Shown piece by piece: positions 20,127-29,705 of a DNA stretch of 64,000 nucleotides (its first letter is position 1; each line of letters starts with the position of its first letter). Location of the stretch: the NCBI RefSeq assembly GCF_001612665.1, contig NZ_BDAX01000002.1:930001-994000 (forward strand), read 5' to 3'. The notes under the pieces are model-generated. The model made no database searches. It had not been told where the DNA came from and saw only the letters and a program-made list of their open reading frames with translations. Source of the DNA: Nocardia alba NBRC 108234 (lineage in GTDB: Bacteria > Actinomycetota > Actinomycetes > Mycobacteriales > Mycobacteriaceae). Position numbers and translations under genes: made by a program.

Positions 20127-21212
20127 GTGACCGAAACAGTGCGGGGCGTCGTTGCGCGCCGAGCCGGCGCCGAGGTGGAGCTGGTCGACATCATCATCCC
20201 GGACCCCGGCCCCCATGATGTCGTGGTCAGGGTGGCGGCCTGCGGGGTATGCCACACCGACCTCACCTACCGTGAGGGCGGGATCAATGACGAATTCCCG
20301 TTCCTGCTCGGTCACGAAGCAGCCGGAGTCGTCGATCGGGTCGGCACCGCCGTAACCCATGTCGCCGTAGGCGATTTCGTGGTTCTGAACTGGCGTGCGG
20401 TGTGCGGCAGTTGCCGCGCATGCCGTCGCGGCCGGCCGTGGTACTGCTTCGATACCTTCAACTCCGAGCAGAAGATGACGCTCGAGGACGGGTCACCACT
20501 GACCCCGGCCCTCGGCATCGGGGCCTTCGCGGACAAGACCCTGGTGCACGAAAAGCAGTGCACCATCATCGATTCCACCACCGATCCGGCCGTGGCGGGC
20601 CTGCTCGGCTGCGGAGTCATGGCCGGCTTGGGCGCCGCTCTCAACACCGGCAACGTCGGCCGCGGCGACTCGGTCGCCGTCATCGGCTGTGGTGGCGTCG
20701 GGGCCGCCGCGATCGCCGGGGCGCGCCTGGCGGGCGCGAGCACCATCGTCGCCGTCGACCGGGATCCGGCCAAACTGACCGGCGCGACCGCACTGGGCGC
20801 GACCCACACCGTCGATGCCGCGACCGAGGATCCCATCGAGCGAATCCGCGAGCTCACGAACGGTTTCGGTGCCGACGTCGTGATCGACGCGGTGGGTCGT
20901 CCCGAGACGTGGAAGCAGGCGTTCTACGCCCGCGATCTGGCCGGAACCGTCGTCCTCGTCGGGGTGCCGACGCCGCAGATGCGGCTGGAGATGCCGCTGC
21001 TGGACTTCTTCTCCCACGGCGGCGCGCTGAAATCGTCCTGGTACGGCGACTGTCTGCCCGAACGCGATTTCCCGACGCTGATCGAACTGTATCGCCAGCA
21101 GCGCCTGCCCCTCGACCTGTTCGTCACCGAACGCATCGGCCTGGCCGACGTCGAAAAGGCCTTCGAGACCATGAAATCCGGGCGCGTGCTGCGCTCCGTG
21201 GTGACGTGGTGA
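20127..21212 (+). CDS. mscR: S-(hydroxymethyl)mycothiol dehydrogenase
   Basis: 361 aa from GTG 20127 (AAGGAG eight bases upstream). Strong similarity along its length to the mycobacterial mycothiol-dependent formaldehyde dehydrogenase / nitrosothiol reductase: [39 protein letters not shown] (zinc cysteines), [50 protein letters not shown]. It oxidises the formaldehyde-mycothiol adduct with NAD and can reduce S-nitrosomycothiol. Its place inside the catabolic island suggests a pathway that releases formaldehyde, for example by demethylation. Confidence 0.92.
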   Translation: MTETVRGVVARRAGAEVELVDIIIPDPGPHDVVVRVAACGVCHTDLTYREGGINDEFPFLLGHEAAGVVDRVGTAVTHVAVGDFVVLNWRAVCGSCRACRRGRPWYCFDTFNSEQKMTLEDGSPLTPALGIGAFADKTLVHEKQCTIIDSTTDPAVAGLLGCGVMAGLGAALNTGNVGRGDSVAVIGCGGVGAAAIAGARLAGASTIVAVDRDPAKLTGATALGATHTVDAATEDPIERIRELTNGFGADVVIDAVGRPETWKQAFYARDLAGTVVLVGVPTPQMRLEMPLLDFFSHGGALKSSWYGDCLPERDFPTLIELYRQQRLPLDLFVTERIGLADVEKAFETMKSGRVLRSVVTW

Positions 21213-21251
21213 CCACCGGAATACACCGACCACTATTCCAAGGAGCACCCT

Positions 21252-21509
21252 GTGGCCGAAACAGCTCGGCGGCCAACGCCTTCGCCTGAGTACGACGATT
21301 CCGGCATCGCGCGATTGCGCAGCTACCTCACCGACGAGATACGCCGCCGTGTGCACGCGGCGCTGGGTCCCGATGCCGACCCCACAACGACGCGAACCCT
21401 CGAACAGTTGTACGCGGGCGCGCTGATCGACGCCGGGGTCGACTACGCGTCGCACGTCGATGGCGGGGCTGATCCCGGACTCGTCGTTCTTCGCCTCCTG
21501 CACCGGTGA
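21252..21509 (+). CDS. Small protein of unknown function
   Basis: 85 aa from GTG 21252, with AAGGAGCACCCT just upstream, 39 bases after mscR and 43 bases before the LLM gene. The sequence is helical and charged (DDSGIARLRSYLTDEIRRRVHAAL; TRTLEQLYAGALIDAGVDYA) with no membrane segment or motif that I recognise. The ribosome site and conserved spacing in the group support a real gene. Confidence 0.55.
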   Translation: MAETARRPTPSPEYDDSGIARLRSYLTDEIRRRVHAALGPDADPTTTRTLEQLYAGALIDAGVDYASHVDGGADPGLVVLRLLHR

Positions 21510-21552
21510 TGTCGGCGCCCGACAATCGAACACCACGAAAGAGTTGACACTG

Positions 21553-22407
21553 ATGAAATTCGGGATCGTCCTGTTCACCAGCGACCGCGGCATTCGGCCC
21601 GCGGTGGCGGCCCGGGCGGCCGAGGATCGCGGCTTCGCGTCGTTCTTCGTCCCCGAGCACACCCACATTCCCATCAAACGCGAGGCGGCCCACCCCTCGA
21701 CCGGCGACGCGTCGCTGCCCGACGACCGCTACACCCGAACCCTCGATCCCTGGGTGTCGCTGGCCATGGCGGCGGCGGTCACCGAGCGGATCGAACTGTC
21801 CACCGCCGTGGCGCTGCCCGTCGAACACGACCCGATCACCCTCGCCAAAACGGTCGCGACCCTGGATCACCTCTCCGACGGGCGAGTGACGCTCGGAGCC
21901 GGATTCGGCTGGAATACCGACGAACTCACCGACCACGGGGTGCCGCCGAACAAGCGGCGCACTGTGCTGCGCGAATACCTCGAGGCGATGCGGGCGCTGT
22001 GGACCGAGGAGGAAGCCGCCTACCAGGGTGACTATGTGTCGTTCGGACCGAGTTGGGCGTGGCCCAAACCCGTCCAGCGCCATGTCCCGGTACTCATCGG
22101 CGCGGCGGGCACCGAGCGCACCTTCGAGTGGATCGCGCGCAACGCGGACGGCTGGATCACCACACCGACCGAAACCGATATCACCGCGCGACTCGCTCTG
22201 CTGCACAAGATCTGGGCCGACGCCGGGCGCGCCGACCGTCCACGCGTGGTGGCACTCGACTTCAAACCCGACCCGGCCAAGCTGGCGCAGTGGGCGGGCG
22301 CCGGGGTCACCGATGTGCTGTACGGACTGCCCGACCGCACCGAAACCGAGGTGCTGCACTACCTCGACCGGCTTTCGGCGAAACTCGCCGACCTGACCGA
22401 GCTCTGA
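21553..22407 (+). CDS. F420-dependent LLM class oxidoreductase
   Basis: 284 aa from ATG 21553 (MKFGIVLFTSD). Luciferase-like TIM barrel: SFFVPEHTHIP, LSTAVALPVEHDPITLAKTVATLDHLS, and GAGFGWNTDEL, a common pattern in F420-dependent members. The C-terminus contains IARNADGWITT and GVTDVLYGLP. It reduces or oxidises an organic substrate with F420. Last gene of the plus-strand group before a strong terminator. Confidence 0.85.
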   Translation: MKFGIVLFTSDRGIRPAVAARAAEDRGFASFFVPEHTHIPIKREAAHPSTGDASLPDDRYTRTLDPWVSLAMAAAVTERIELSTAVALPVEHDPITLAKTVATLDHLSDGRVTLGAGFGWNTDELTDHGVPPNKRRTVLREYLEAMRALWTEEEAAYQGDYVSFGPSWAWPKPVQRHVPVLIGAAGTERTFEWIARNADGWITTPTETDITARLALLHKIWADAGRADRPRVVALDFKPDPAKLAQWAGAGVTDVLYGLPDRTETEVLHYLDRLSAKLADLTEL

Positions 22408-22429
22408 ACCGAGAACAGATTTCCGAGAT

Positions 22430-22459
22430 GCGGGCCGGGCCACTACAGGCCCGGCCCGC
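22430..22459. terminator. Terminator hairpin with T-rich tail
   Basis: A 12-bp stem, GCGGGCCGGGCC (22430-22441) with 22448-22459, loop of 6, followed on the plus strand by CTTTCGTT. It ends the LLM transcript and separates the convergent FprB-like gene. Confidence 0.8.
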
Positions 22460-22465
22460 CTTTCG

Positions 22466-24133
22466 TTATCGTCCGCGTGCGGTCTCGACCATGTCCTCGA
22501 CCCGGGTGAACTTGACGCGAGGACGACCCGCGGCGGCGCCGTTGGCCCGTTCCGCGGCGTCGATCAGCGCCCATCCGTCCCGGTCGACGAGATCCGGGCA
22601 GCGCTGTGACAGCAGGGTGAGCAGGTCTTCCCGGTCGCCACCCGGCACGGCCAAGCGCCCGGCGGTGAAGTCCTCGACGATCCCGGTGACGGTCTGCTCC
22701 GCGTCGCCGCGGTTGGTGCCGATCACCCCGCGCGCCCCCCGCTTGATCCACCCGGCGACATAGACGCCGGCCAGCACCTCGCCCGCGCTGTCGAGCACGC
22801 GACCGCCGTCGTTGGGGATGATGCCCTTGCCTGGGTCGAACGGTACATCGGCAACCTGCCTGCCGCGGTAGCCGACGGCCCGCAGCACCAGGGAGGTGTC
22901 GATGGTTTCCGCGCGCTCGGTCGCCACGGCCACCGGCCCCTGCGGGCCGCTGTGAATCTCGTTGTGTACCAGCCGGAGTGATTCGACTCCTGCCTCGCCC
23001 GTCAGTGCCACCGGGGTGACCCGGAACCGGAAGTCGACGAGCCGAGACGCGCCGGTGGTACCTCGCGCGCTGTACTCGCGGGCCAGGGTCAGCTTGAGGC
23101 GGGTCGTCGGGTCGGTGGCCGGATCCGACAGTGCGGCGAGCACCTCGTCATCGATATCGGCGGGATCGATCACGACGTCGGTACCGGACAATTGTCCGAG
23201 CGCGAGGAATTCCGGGCCGGTGTAGGCCGCCTGCCGAAGTCCGCGTCTGCCCAGCAGCAGTACTCGGCGGATATTGCTGTGGCGCAATGCCTCCACCGCG
23301 TGATCGGCGATATCGGTGCCCGCCAGCTGATCCGGATCCGTGGTCAGCACTCGCGCGATATCGAGCGCCACATTGCCGTTGCCCACGATGACCGCTTGCT
23401 CGCCGGACAGGTCGAAGTGGTGATCGGCGTAATCGGGGTGCCCGTTGTACCAGGCGACGAACTCGGTGGCCGAGTGACTGCCCGGCAGGTCCTCACCGGG
23501 TATGTCCAGTCGGCCATCGGCGGAGGCGCCGACCGCGTAGATCACCGCGTGGCAGTACGTCAGCAACTCCGCGTGCGAAATATCGCGTCCCACTTCGACA
23601 TTGAGGTGGAATCGCACCGAGTCGCGTTTGAACGCCGACGCGAACATGGTGGTGACGCCGCGCGTCTCGGGATGGTCGGGCGCGACTCCGTACCGAGCCA
23701 ACCCCCACGGGGTCGGTAGGCGATCGAACATCTCGACCTCCACATCGCCGCGGCCGAGCAGGAACTCGGCGGCGTAGCAGGCCGCGGGCCCGGTGCCGAC
23801 GATCGCCACGCGCAACCGGCCCGCCGCACGCGGAAGTCGCGGGGGCGCGGCGCCCACGGTGATCGCGGTGTCGAGCGGATGGTGCTGGAAGTACGCGGCG
23901 TTGATCTCGGCGTATCGCAGCAGGTTCACCGGCAGGTCGTCCGCGTCGTAGATCGAGTCGACCGGACAGGCATCCATGCAGGCGCCGCAGTCGATGCAGG
24001 TATCGGGATCGATGTGCAGCATCTCGGCCTTCGCGAAATCCGGATCTCCGGGTCGCGGCCGGATGCAGTCGACCGGGCACTCCGCGACGCAACTCGCGTC
24101 GTTGCAGCAGCGCTGGGTGATGACAAAGGCCAT
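22466..24133 (-). CDS. Ferredoxin-fused NADPH:ferredoxin reductase, FprB-like
   Basis: 555 aa from ATG 24133, with AAGGTG eight bases upstream. The N-terminal ~100 residues form a bacterial-type ferredoxin with cysteine sets CCNDASCVAECPVDC and CIDCGACMDACPVDS. Then comes an adrenodoxin-reductase-like flavoprotein: VGTGPAACYAAEFLLGRG for FAD, VIVGNGNVALDIARVL for NADPH, and VAGWIKRGARGVIGTN near the C-terminus. The architecture matches mycobacterial FprB, which passes electrons from NADPH to oxygenases. Third gene of a minus-strand unit with an aldehyde dehydrogenase and an SDR. No cytochrome P450 is seen in the window. Confidence 0.88.
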   Translation of the reverse strand: MAFVITQRCCNDASCVAECPVDCIRPRPGDPDFAKAEMLHIDPDTCIDCGACMDACPVDSIYDADDLPVNLLRYAEINAAYFQHHPLDTAITVGAAPPRLPRAAGRLRVAIVGTGPAACYAAEFLLGRGDVEVEMFDRLPTPWGLARYGVAPDHPETRGVTTMFASAFKRDSVRFHLNVEVGRDISHAELLTYCHAVIYAVGASADGRLDIPGEDLPGSHSATEFVAWYNGHPDYADHHFDLSGEQAVIVGNGNVALDIARVLTTDPDQLAGTDIADHAVEALRHSNIRRVLLLGRRGLRQAAYTGPEFLALGQLSGTDVVIDPADIDDEVLAALSDPATDPTTRLKLTLAREYSARGTTGASRLVDFRFRVTPVALTGEAGVESLRLVHNEIHSGPQGPVAVATERAETIDTSLVLRAVGYRGRQVADVPFDPGKGIIPNDGGRVLDSAGEVLAGVYVAGWIKRGARGVIGTNRGDAEQTVTGIVEDFTAGRLAVPGGDREDLLTLLSQRCPDLVDRDGWALIDAAERANGAAAGRPRVKFTRVEDMVETARGR

Positions 24134-24202
24134 GAGAACACCTTTCATGGACAGTAGATCGGACAGGGTCGTCCCCACACCGGGGCGAAAACCGGCGAAT
24201 TC

Positions 24203-25102
24203 TCAGCGCGTGGAGCGATCCGCACCGCGCTCGGGGATCATCTGGCGCAACTCCGCCATCGTCCACGGCGGCGCGTCCCGATGATCCCGGTAGCCGACGA
24301 GCGTGGGGGTCGGGCGTTCGAAGCGGCCGACGAATCCGCCTGCCGCGATGTAGATCTCACCGGTGATATCGGCCGAGAGATCGTCGGCCAGGAACTGATA
24401 GAGCGGCGCCACGTAGTCCGCCGGCGGCGCGTCGAGCGAACCGCGCATCGTCGCCTCGTCGAGCATCTGCCGCCGGTAGAGTTCGAGAATCTTGGCCTCG
24501 TAGGCGAATCCGGAGGAAAGGCGCGTCTTCGCGCCGGGGCAGACGACATTCGCCCGCACGCCGTGTTCTTTCAACTCCGCCGCGATCGCCAACGTCAGAC
24601 TCGTGACCGCGCCCTTGCCCGCGGGATATCCCGTTCCGCCATAGTCTCCGAGGTAGGCGAAGGAGCTGGTATTGATGATCGAACCGCGCCCCTGCTCGAC
24701 CATTCGAGGCGCGGCGGCGCGACAGGTATTGAACACCGTGGTGAGATGCGAATCCAGCAGGGCCCGCCAATCCCATGGCTTCGCGTCCAGAATCGACGAG
24801 GCGGGCGGTTCGGCGATTCCGGCACAGTTGACGAGAATGTCCACGGCGCCGAATTCTTCGACACAGCGGTCGATCGCCTGGGTCGCGATCGCCGCGTCGG
24901 CCGCGGATCCCGTCACGCCCACGGCCGAGTTTCCCGACAGCGTGATGGCTTTGACCGCCCGGCCGACGGCCGCCTCGTCACGACCGTTGATCACCACTCC
25001 CGCACCGTTCTTGGCCAGTAGCGCGGCGACCGCGAAGCCGATCCCCCGGCTTCCGCCGACCACGACCGCCCCGCGCCCCCGCAACGATCGCTCGTCGTTC
25101 AT
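24203..25102 (-). CDS. Short-chain dehydrogenase/reductase
   Basis: 299 aa from ATG 25102 (GGAGAACAGC directly upstream). Cofactor motif GGSRGIGFAVA, NCAGIA in place of NNAG, catalytic Ser in INTSSFAYLG and Tyr/Lys as YPAGKGA. A C-terminal extension of about 40 residues (PTPTLVGYRDHRDAPPWTMAEL) resembles SDRs found with hydroxysteroid or hydroxyacyl-CoA pathways in actinomycetes. Lies between an aldehyde dehydrogenase and the FprB-like gene on the same strand. Substrate unknown. Confidence 0.82.
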   Translation of the reverse strand: MNDERSLRGRGAVVVGGSRGIGFAVAALLAKNGAGVVINGRDEAAVGRAVKAITLSGNSAVGVTGSAADAAIATQAIDRCVEEFGAVDILVNCAGIAEPPASSILDAKPWDWRALLDSHLTTVFNTCRAAAPRMVEQGRGSIINTSSFAYLGDYGGTGYPAGKGAVTSLTLAIAAELKEHGVRANVVCPGAKTRLSSGFAYEAKILELYRRQMLDEATMRGSLDAPPADYVAPLYQFLADDLSADITGEIYIAAGGFVGRFERPTPTLVGYRDHRDAPPWTMAELRQMIPERGADRSTR

Positions 25103-25191
25103 GCTGTTCTCCACTCACCTCGACCGAGTCCACACCGCGTCGAATCACGGTGTGGACCCCTTGAATTTCTGCTGCGATCGGCGAATCGCGG

Positions 25192-26730
25192 TCAGGACAT
25201 CAGGCGGCGCGCTATCGCGCTGCCGAACCCGTACTTCAGCGTGCCCGCGATGGCCGCGACCGAATCCTCGGTGTACGGGTACCAGATCCGCTCGCGCTTC
25301 AACTGCCAGCGATCGAGCAGAATCGGCTGGGCGTGGGTGAATCCGCGCAGGCTGTGGCGGCCGTTCGTCTGGCCGAGGCCACTGCGTTTGCGACCGCCGA
25401 ACGGCGCCTCCGGCACTCCGTAGATCACGGCGGCGTCGTTGTGGACAACCGATCCGGTGTCCAGACGCTTGGCGATGCGCATCGCTTTCGCCGTGTCCTT
25501 GGTGAAGACACTGCCGCTGAGCCCGTACTGACAATCGTTGGCCAGTCGGATCGCTTCCTCCTCGTCGGCGACCCGCATGATCGCCGCGACAGGACCGAAA
25601 GTCTCCTCCCGCATCAATTCCATGTCATGGGTGACCCCGACCGCGACCGTCGGCGCGACGAACAAGCCATCGGCGGTGTCGGCTTCACCCCCGACCAGCA
25701 GCACGGCGCCGCGGCGTTTCGCGTCTTCGAGGTGGCGGGCGACGATCGCCACCTGACGATCCCAGCACATCGGACCCATATCCTTGCCGTCACCGGCACC
25801 GTAGGTCAACGATCGCGCCTTCTGCTCGACCAGCCGAATGAATTCGTCGGCGACGCTGTCCACGACGTAGATGCGCTCCACACTCAGGCACACCTGGCCG
25901 GCATTGAACATCGACAGGTACACCGCGCCCTCCGCGGCCCGTTCGATGTCGGCGTCGTCGCAGACGATCATGGCGTCCTTGCCGCCCAGTTCCAAGGTGC
26001 ACTCGATCAGCCGACCCGCGCACGCTTGCGCCACCTTCTGGCCGGTGGCGACACTGCCGGTGAAGGCGATCTTGTCCACCTCGGCGTCGACGAGGGCGGC
26101 GCCCGTCTCGCCGTCGCCGTGGATCACCTGCAGCACATCCGCCGGAACACCGGCTTCGTGCAGGATCCGCACCACCCAACCACCCGAATGCGGCGTGACT
26201 TCCGAGGGTTTGAGCACGACGGCGTTGCCTGCCAACAGCGCCTGCGCCACCGGATTCATCGACAGCACGAAAGGCGCGTTCCACGGCGTGATCACGCCGA
26301 CGACGCCGAGCGGGCGGTAGTGCACGGTGAGCTTCTTGAACGGCCGGATATAGCCGTGCAGGCGTTCGCGGCGATCAGCGAGATCACGCTTGGCTCGGCG
26401 GCTCCAGTAGTTCAGGAAATCGCACGAGGCCAAGATCTCGATCGTCATGGCTTCGATGCGCGGCTTGCCGGATTCGGCCCGAAGAGTGTCGACGACCTCG
26501 TCCTGGCGGGCGATCAAGACCTCGACGGCCGCCCGGATGATGGCGGCGCGTTCGCGCACCGGGCGTGCCGCCCACGCCGGTTGGGCGAGGCGGGCACGGG
26601 CCACCGCTTGCCCGACCTGCTCGGGCGTGCTCACGACGATGTCGCCGACGGCTCCCCCGTCCACCGGACTGCTCAACCCGAGACGACGTCGACCATCCGA
26701 CGCCGGCGGCAACGATTGCACAATCGCCAT
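25192..26730 (-). CDS. Aldehyde dehydrogenase family protein
   Basis: 512 aa from ATG 26730, with GAGGAGATCGAC immediately upstream. Family landmarks: TPWNAPFVLSMNP, FTGSVATGQKVA, LELGGKDAMIV (catalytic Glu) and FNAGQVCLSVERIYV (catalytic Cys). The last ~35 residues (LKRERIWYPYTEDSVAAIAG ...) form an extra tail typical of a membrane-peripheral subgroup. First gene of the minus-strand unit with the SDR and FprB-like genes, divergent from the acyl-CoA ligase, and preceded by two operator motifs. Confidence 0.86.
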   Translation of the reverse strand: MAIVQSLPPASDGRRRLGLSSPVDGGAVGDIVVSTPEQVGQAVARARLAQPAWAARPVRERAAIIRAAVEVLIARQDEVVDTLRAESGKPRIEAMTIEILASCDFLNYWSRRAKRDLADRRERLHGYIRPFKKLTVHYRPLGVVGVITPWNAPFVLSMNPVAQALLAGNAVVLKPSEVTPHSGGWVVRILHEAGVPADVLQVIHGDGETGAALVDAEVDKIAFTGSVATGQKVAQACAGRLIECTLELGGKDAMIVCDDADIERAAEGAVYLSMFNAGQVCLSVERIYVVDSVADEFIRLVEQKARSLTYGAGDGKDMGPMCWDRQVAIVARHLEDAKRRGAVLLVGGEADTADGLFVAPTVAVGVTHDMELMREETFGPVAAIMRVADEEEAIRLANDCQYGLSGSVFTKDTAKAMRIAKRLDTGSVVHNDAAVIYGVPEAPFGGRKRSGLGQTNGRHSLRGFTHAQPILLDRWQLKRERIWYPYTEDSVAAIAGTLKYGFGSAIARRLMS

Positions 26731-26820
26731 GTCGATCTCCTCAGCTAGGTCTTCGAGGTGTCGGCGCCGAGCACCCGACGCGACCGGAATCCTCGACACA
26801 ACAGGCGAGAAGGCGACGGT

Positions 26821-26853
26821 TGGACACTCACCTGGACACTTGTCTGGACGCTA
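26821..26853. promoter_or_regulatory. TGGAC repeats and palindromic operator before the aldehyde dehydrogenase
   Basis: TGGAC occurs three times with a 12-base period (26821, 26833, 26845). The block includes CCTGGACA-CT-TGTCTGGA (26831-26848), 14/18 identical to the palindrome at 19304-19321. The same 12-base spacing of TTGGACAT is seen at 17409/17421. Probable binding site of the regulator of the catabolic island. Confidence 0.6.
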
Positions 26854-26932
26854 GCAGGTAGCCGGCTTCCTGGCAATCACCCACCACCCGTTCAGCGGCC
26901 ACGAGCCGATCCGCACCACGCCGATCCGCCGA

Positions 26933-26958
26933 GTAGACAATTTCTGAAATCTGTATAC
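26933..26958. promoter_or_regulatory. TetR-type operator upstream of the acyl-CoA ligase
   Basis: GTAGACA (26933-26939) and TGTATAC (26952-26958) form an inverted repeat with one mismatch and a 12-base spacer. The same half-sites with the same spacer occur at 33951-33976 between the monooxygenase and the TetR gene, so that regulator probably controls this promoter too. Confidence 0.6.
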
Positions 26959-26989
26959 ATCCGCAAAGAACGTGTTCTAAGTTTGGCCC

Positions 26990-28594
26990 ATGGCTGCAAC
27001 AGTCACCGAACTTTTGCTCGCGCGAGCCGAGGACGACTCCCTCGCGATCATCTGCCCCGATCGGGCCTGGACGTGGCGCGAGCACATCGCCGCGGCGCGA
27101 CGCCAGGCCGCGGCGATACTGTCTCTCGCCGACTCCGCCCGTCCGATGCACGTGGGAACACTGCTCGCCAACTCCGCCGAGATGCTCACCAGCCTCGCCG
27201 CCGGCGCGCTCGGCGGATACGTCACCGTCGGCATCAACAACACCCGGCGCGGCGGCGCCCTCGCCGACGACATCCGGCGCGGCGACGTCCAGATCCTGCT
27301 CACCGACGCCGAGCACCGAGCACTGCTCGACGGACTCGACCTCGACGGCGTCACGGTCATCGACGTCTCGCTGCCGCGCTGGGCCGAATTGCTGAACAGC
27401 GCAGGCGAATTGACGCCGCACACGGTGCCGGGCGCGATGGATACCTTCATGCTCATCTTCACCTCCGGCACGAGCGGCAACCCCAAACCCGTGCGGCTCG
27501 CGCACATGATGGTGCCGTTCGCGGGGCCGCCGCTGGTCGAGCGGTTCGGCCTCGGCTCCGACGACATCTGCTACCTGTCGATGCCGCTGTTCCATTCGGC
27601 CGCGATCCTCGGCGGCTACTGCGTCGCCCTCGCCAGCGGGGCGGCCATGGCGCCGGCCAAATTCTCGGCCTCGACCTTCCTGGCCGATATCCGGCGCAGC
27701 GGCGCGACATACATGAACTACGTCGGCAAACCGCTGGCCTACATCCTCGCCACCGAGCAGCAGCCCGACGATGCCGACAACCCGCTGCGCGTCGCCTTCG
27801 GCAACGAGGCGACCGACCGCGATATCGACGAGTTCACCCGGCGCTTCGGGTGCACGGTGTGGGACGGATTCGGCTCTACCGAACTGGCGATCATCATCAC
27901 CAGGGAACCGGGTACCCCGCCGGGTTCCATCGGTAAGGGCTATCCCGGTGTGGCTGTGTACGACTCGGCGACTGTCACCGAATGCCCGTGCGCCGTCTTC
28001 GACGAACACGGCGCACTGGCCAATCCCGGCGAGGCCATCGGCGAGCTCGTCAACGCTGACGGAACCGGCCTGTTCATGGGCTACTACGGCGACGAGGAGG
28101 CCACCGCCGAGCGGACCCGCGGCGGCCTGTACTGGTCCGGGGATCTGGCCTACAAGGACGCGCAGGGCTACCTCTATCTCGCCGGTCGTACGGCCGACTG
28201 GATGCGCGTCGACGGTGAGAACCTCGCCGCGGGTCCGATCGAGCGAATCCTGCAACGGCTCGACGCGGTCAGCCGGGTCGCTGTCTACGCGGTCCCCGAC
28301 GATCAGGTCGGTGACGCCGTGATGGCGGCGATCGTGCTGCGCGACAACGCCACTCTCGATCCGGGCGAGCTCACCGCGTTCCTCGGCGAGCAACTCGACC
28401 TCTCACCCAAAGCCTGGCCGCGATTCGTGCGCCTGACCGCCGATCTGCCGACCACCGCCACCAACAAGATCCTCAAACGCACACTCGTCGCGCAGGGCGC
28501 CACGGTGGGCGGCGGCACCCTGTGGCGACGCGAATCACGCTCGACCACCTACGAAATCGTCACATCGGAGGTGACCGTCGATGTCATCGGGTGA
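26990..28594 (+). CDS. Acyl-CoA synthetase (AMP-binding, FadD-type)
   Basis: 534 aa. ANL superfamily: P-loop IFTSGTSGNPKPVRLAH, the DGFGSTE motif, GLYWSGDLAYKD, DWMRVDGENLAAGPIE hinge, and the catalytic C-terminal lysine region TATNKILKRTL. It activates a carboxylic acid to the acyl-CoA; the sequence resembles the FadD1/FadD17 group of mycobacteria, often tied to branched or steroid-derived acids. It overlaps the next gene by 14 bases and starts an operon with a TIGR03857-type LLM enzyme and a kinase. Confidence 0.87.
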   Translation: MAATVTELLLARAEDDSLAIICPDRAWTWREHIAAARRQAAAILSLADSARPMHVGTLLANSAEMLTSLAAGALGGYVTVGINNTRRGGALADDIRRGDVQILLTDAEHRALLDGLDLDGVTVIDVSLPRWAELLNSAGELTPHTVPGAMDTFMLIFTSGTSGNPKPVRLAHMMVPFAGPPLVERFGLGSDDICYLSMPLFHSAAILGGYCVALASGAAMAPAKFSASTFLADIRRSGATYMNYVGKPLAYILATEQQPDDADNPLRVAFGNEATDRDIDEFTRRFGCTVWDGFGSTELAIIITREPGTPPGSIGKGYPGVAVYDSATVTECPCAVFDEHGALANPGEAIGELVNADGTGLFMGYYGDEEATAERTRGGLYWSGDLAYKDAQGYLYLAGRTADWMRVDGENLAAGPIERILQRLDAVSRVAVYAVPDDQVGDAVMAAIVLRDNATLDPGELTAFLGEQLDLSPKAWPRFVRLTADLPTTATNKILKRTLVAQGATVGGGTLWRRESRSTTYEIVTSEVTVDVIG

Positions 28595-29705
28595 ACAACT
28601 CCCGCCGCAACTGACCGAACTCGGCTATTACGCGCTGTCGCGTCACCCCGTCACCCCGGCCGAGCTCGCGGCCGAGGCCGTGCTGGCCGACCGGATCGGC
28701 CTCGGCACGGCCTTCGTTTCCGAGCGATTCAACATCAAGGACGCCGCGGTCCTGTCCGGCGCGCTCGCGGCGGTAACGACCCGGCTCGGTATCGCCACCG
28801 CGGCGACCAACCACAACACCCGGCATCCGATCGTCACCGCGAACATGGGCGCGACCCTCGCCGAACTCAGTGGTGGACGCTTCGCGCTCGGTCTCGGGCG
28901 TGGCATCGCGCCACTGTGGCAGGTTCTCGGACTGGCGAACGTGACCAGTGCGCAACTGGCCGAGATCACCGACATCGTGCGCAGGTTGTGGCGCGGGGAA
29001 ACGGTCGTCGGCCACGACGGCGCGATCGGCTCCTACCCGGTGCTGCATCTGGGGGTGACACTCGATGCACCGCCGCCGGTACTGCTGGTCACGATGAGCC
29101 CGCGAACCCTGCAGCTGGCGGGCCGGATCGCCGACGCGGTCGTCCTGCACACCTTTCTCAGCGCCGAAGCCACCACGACCGCGGTGGCGACGGTGCGCGA
29201 GGCCGCCGAACGCGCCGGGCGCGATCCCGCCTCGGTGCGGATCTGGTCGGTCGTGGCCACCGTCGGTGACGAGCTCGACGAACTCGATCAACTGCGCCGC
29301 CTCTACGGCCGCCTGGCCACCTACCTGCAGGGCTATCCCGAGATCCTGATGCGAGCCAACGGCTGGCGCGACGACGATCTGGAGCGGGTGCGGGCGAGCA
29401 CCGCGTTCGCCTCGGCGCGTGGCGCGATCGACGCGACGGCCGATGCCGCCGAGCTCGCCGAACTCGCCGCGGTGATTCCGCGGGAATGGGTGCGCGACTG
29501 CGCGACCGGTTCCCCGAGCGCCCGCGCCGCGGCGGTCGAGCGGCAGTTCGAACTCGGCGTCGACTCGGTGATCCTGCACGGCGCCACCCCCACCGAACTG
29601 GTACCGGTCCTGGACGCTTACCGGGCCATCCGCTCGAACCGGCGCGTGTTGCCTGCCAACCCGGGCTCGGTCGCGTTGCCCGCGTCCGCGGGAAGTGTCG
29701 CGTGA
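28581..29705 (+). CDS. TIGR03857-family LLM class F420-dependent oxidoreductase
   Basis: 374 aa. Luciferase-like enzyme: GTAFVSERFNIKDAAVLSGAL, TAATNHNTRHPIVTANM, GGRFALGLGRGIAPLW, then RIADAVVLHTFLS. The sequence fits the TIGR03857 family, which co-occurs with F420. It starts inside the end of the acyl-CoA ligase gene and its TGA overlaps the GTG of the kinase gene, so all three are translationally coupled. Substrate unknown, likely the same acyl compound. Confidence 0.83.
   Translation: MSSGEQLPPQLTELGYYALSRHPVTPAELAAEAVLADRIGLGTAFVSERFNIKDAAVLSGALAAVTTRLGIATAATNHNTRHPIVTANMGATLAELSGGRFALGLGRGIAPLWQVLGLANVTSAQLAEITDIVRRLWRGETVVGHDGAIGSYPVLHLGVTLDAPPPVLLVTMSPRTLQLAGRIADAVVLHTFLSAEATTTAVATVREAAERAGRDPASVRIWSVVATVGDELDELDQLRRLYGRLATYLQGYPEILMRANGWRDDDLERVRASTAFASARGAIDATADAAELAELAAVIPREWVRDCATGSPSARAAAVERQFELGVDSVILHGATPTELVPVLDAYRAIRSNRRVLPANPGSVALPASAGSVA

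Noticed and set aside
26821..26853. Short CRISPR-like or iteron array
   Set aside because: Only three 5-7 base units with 12-base period in a divergent promoter; an operator cluster explains it better.
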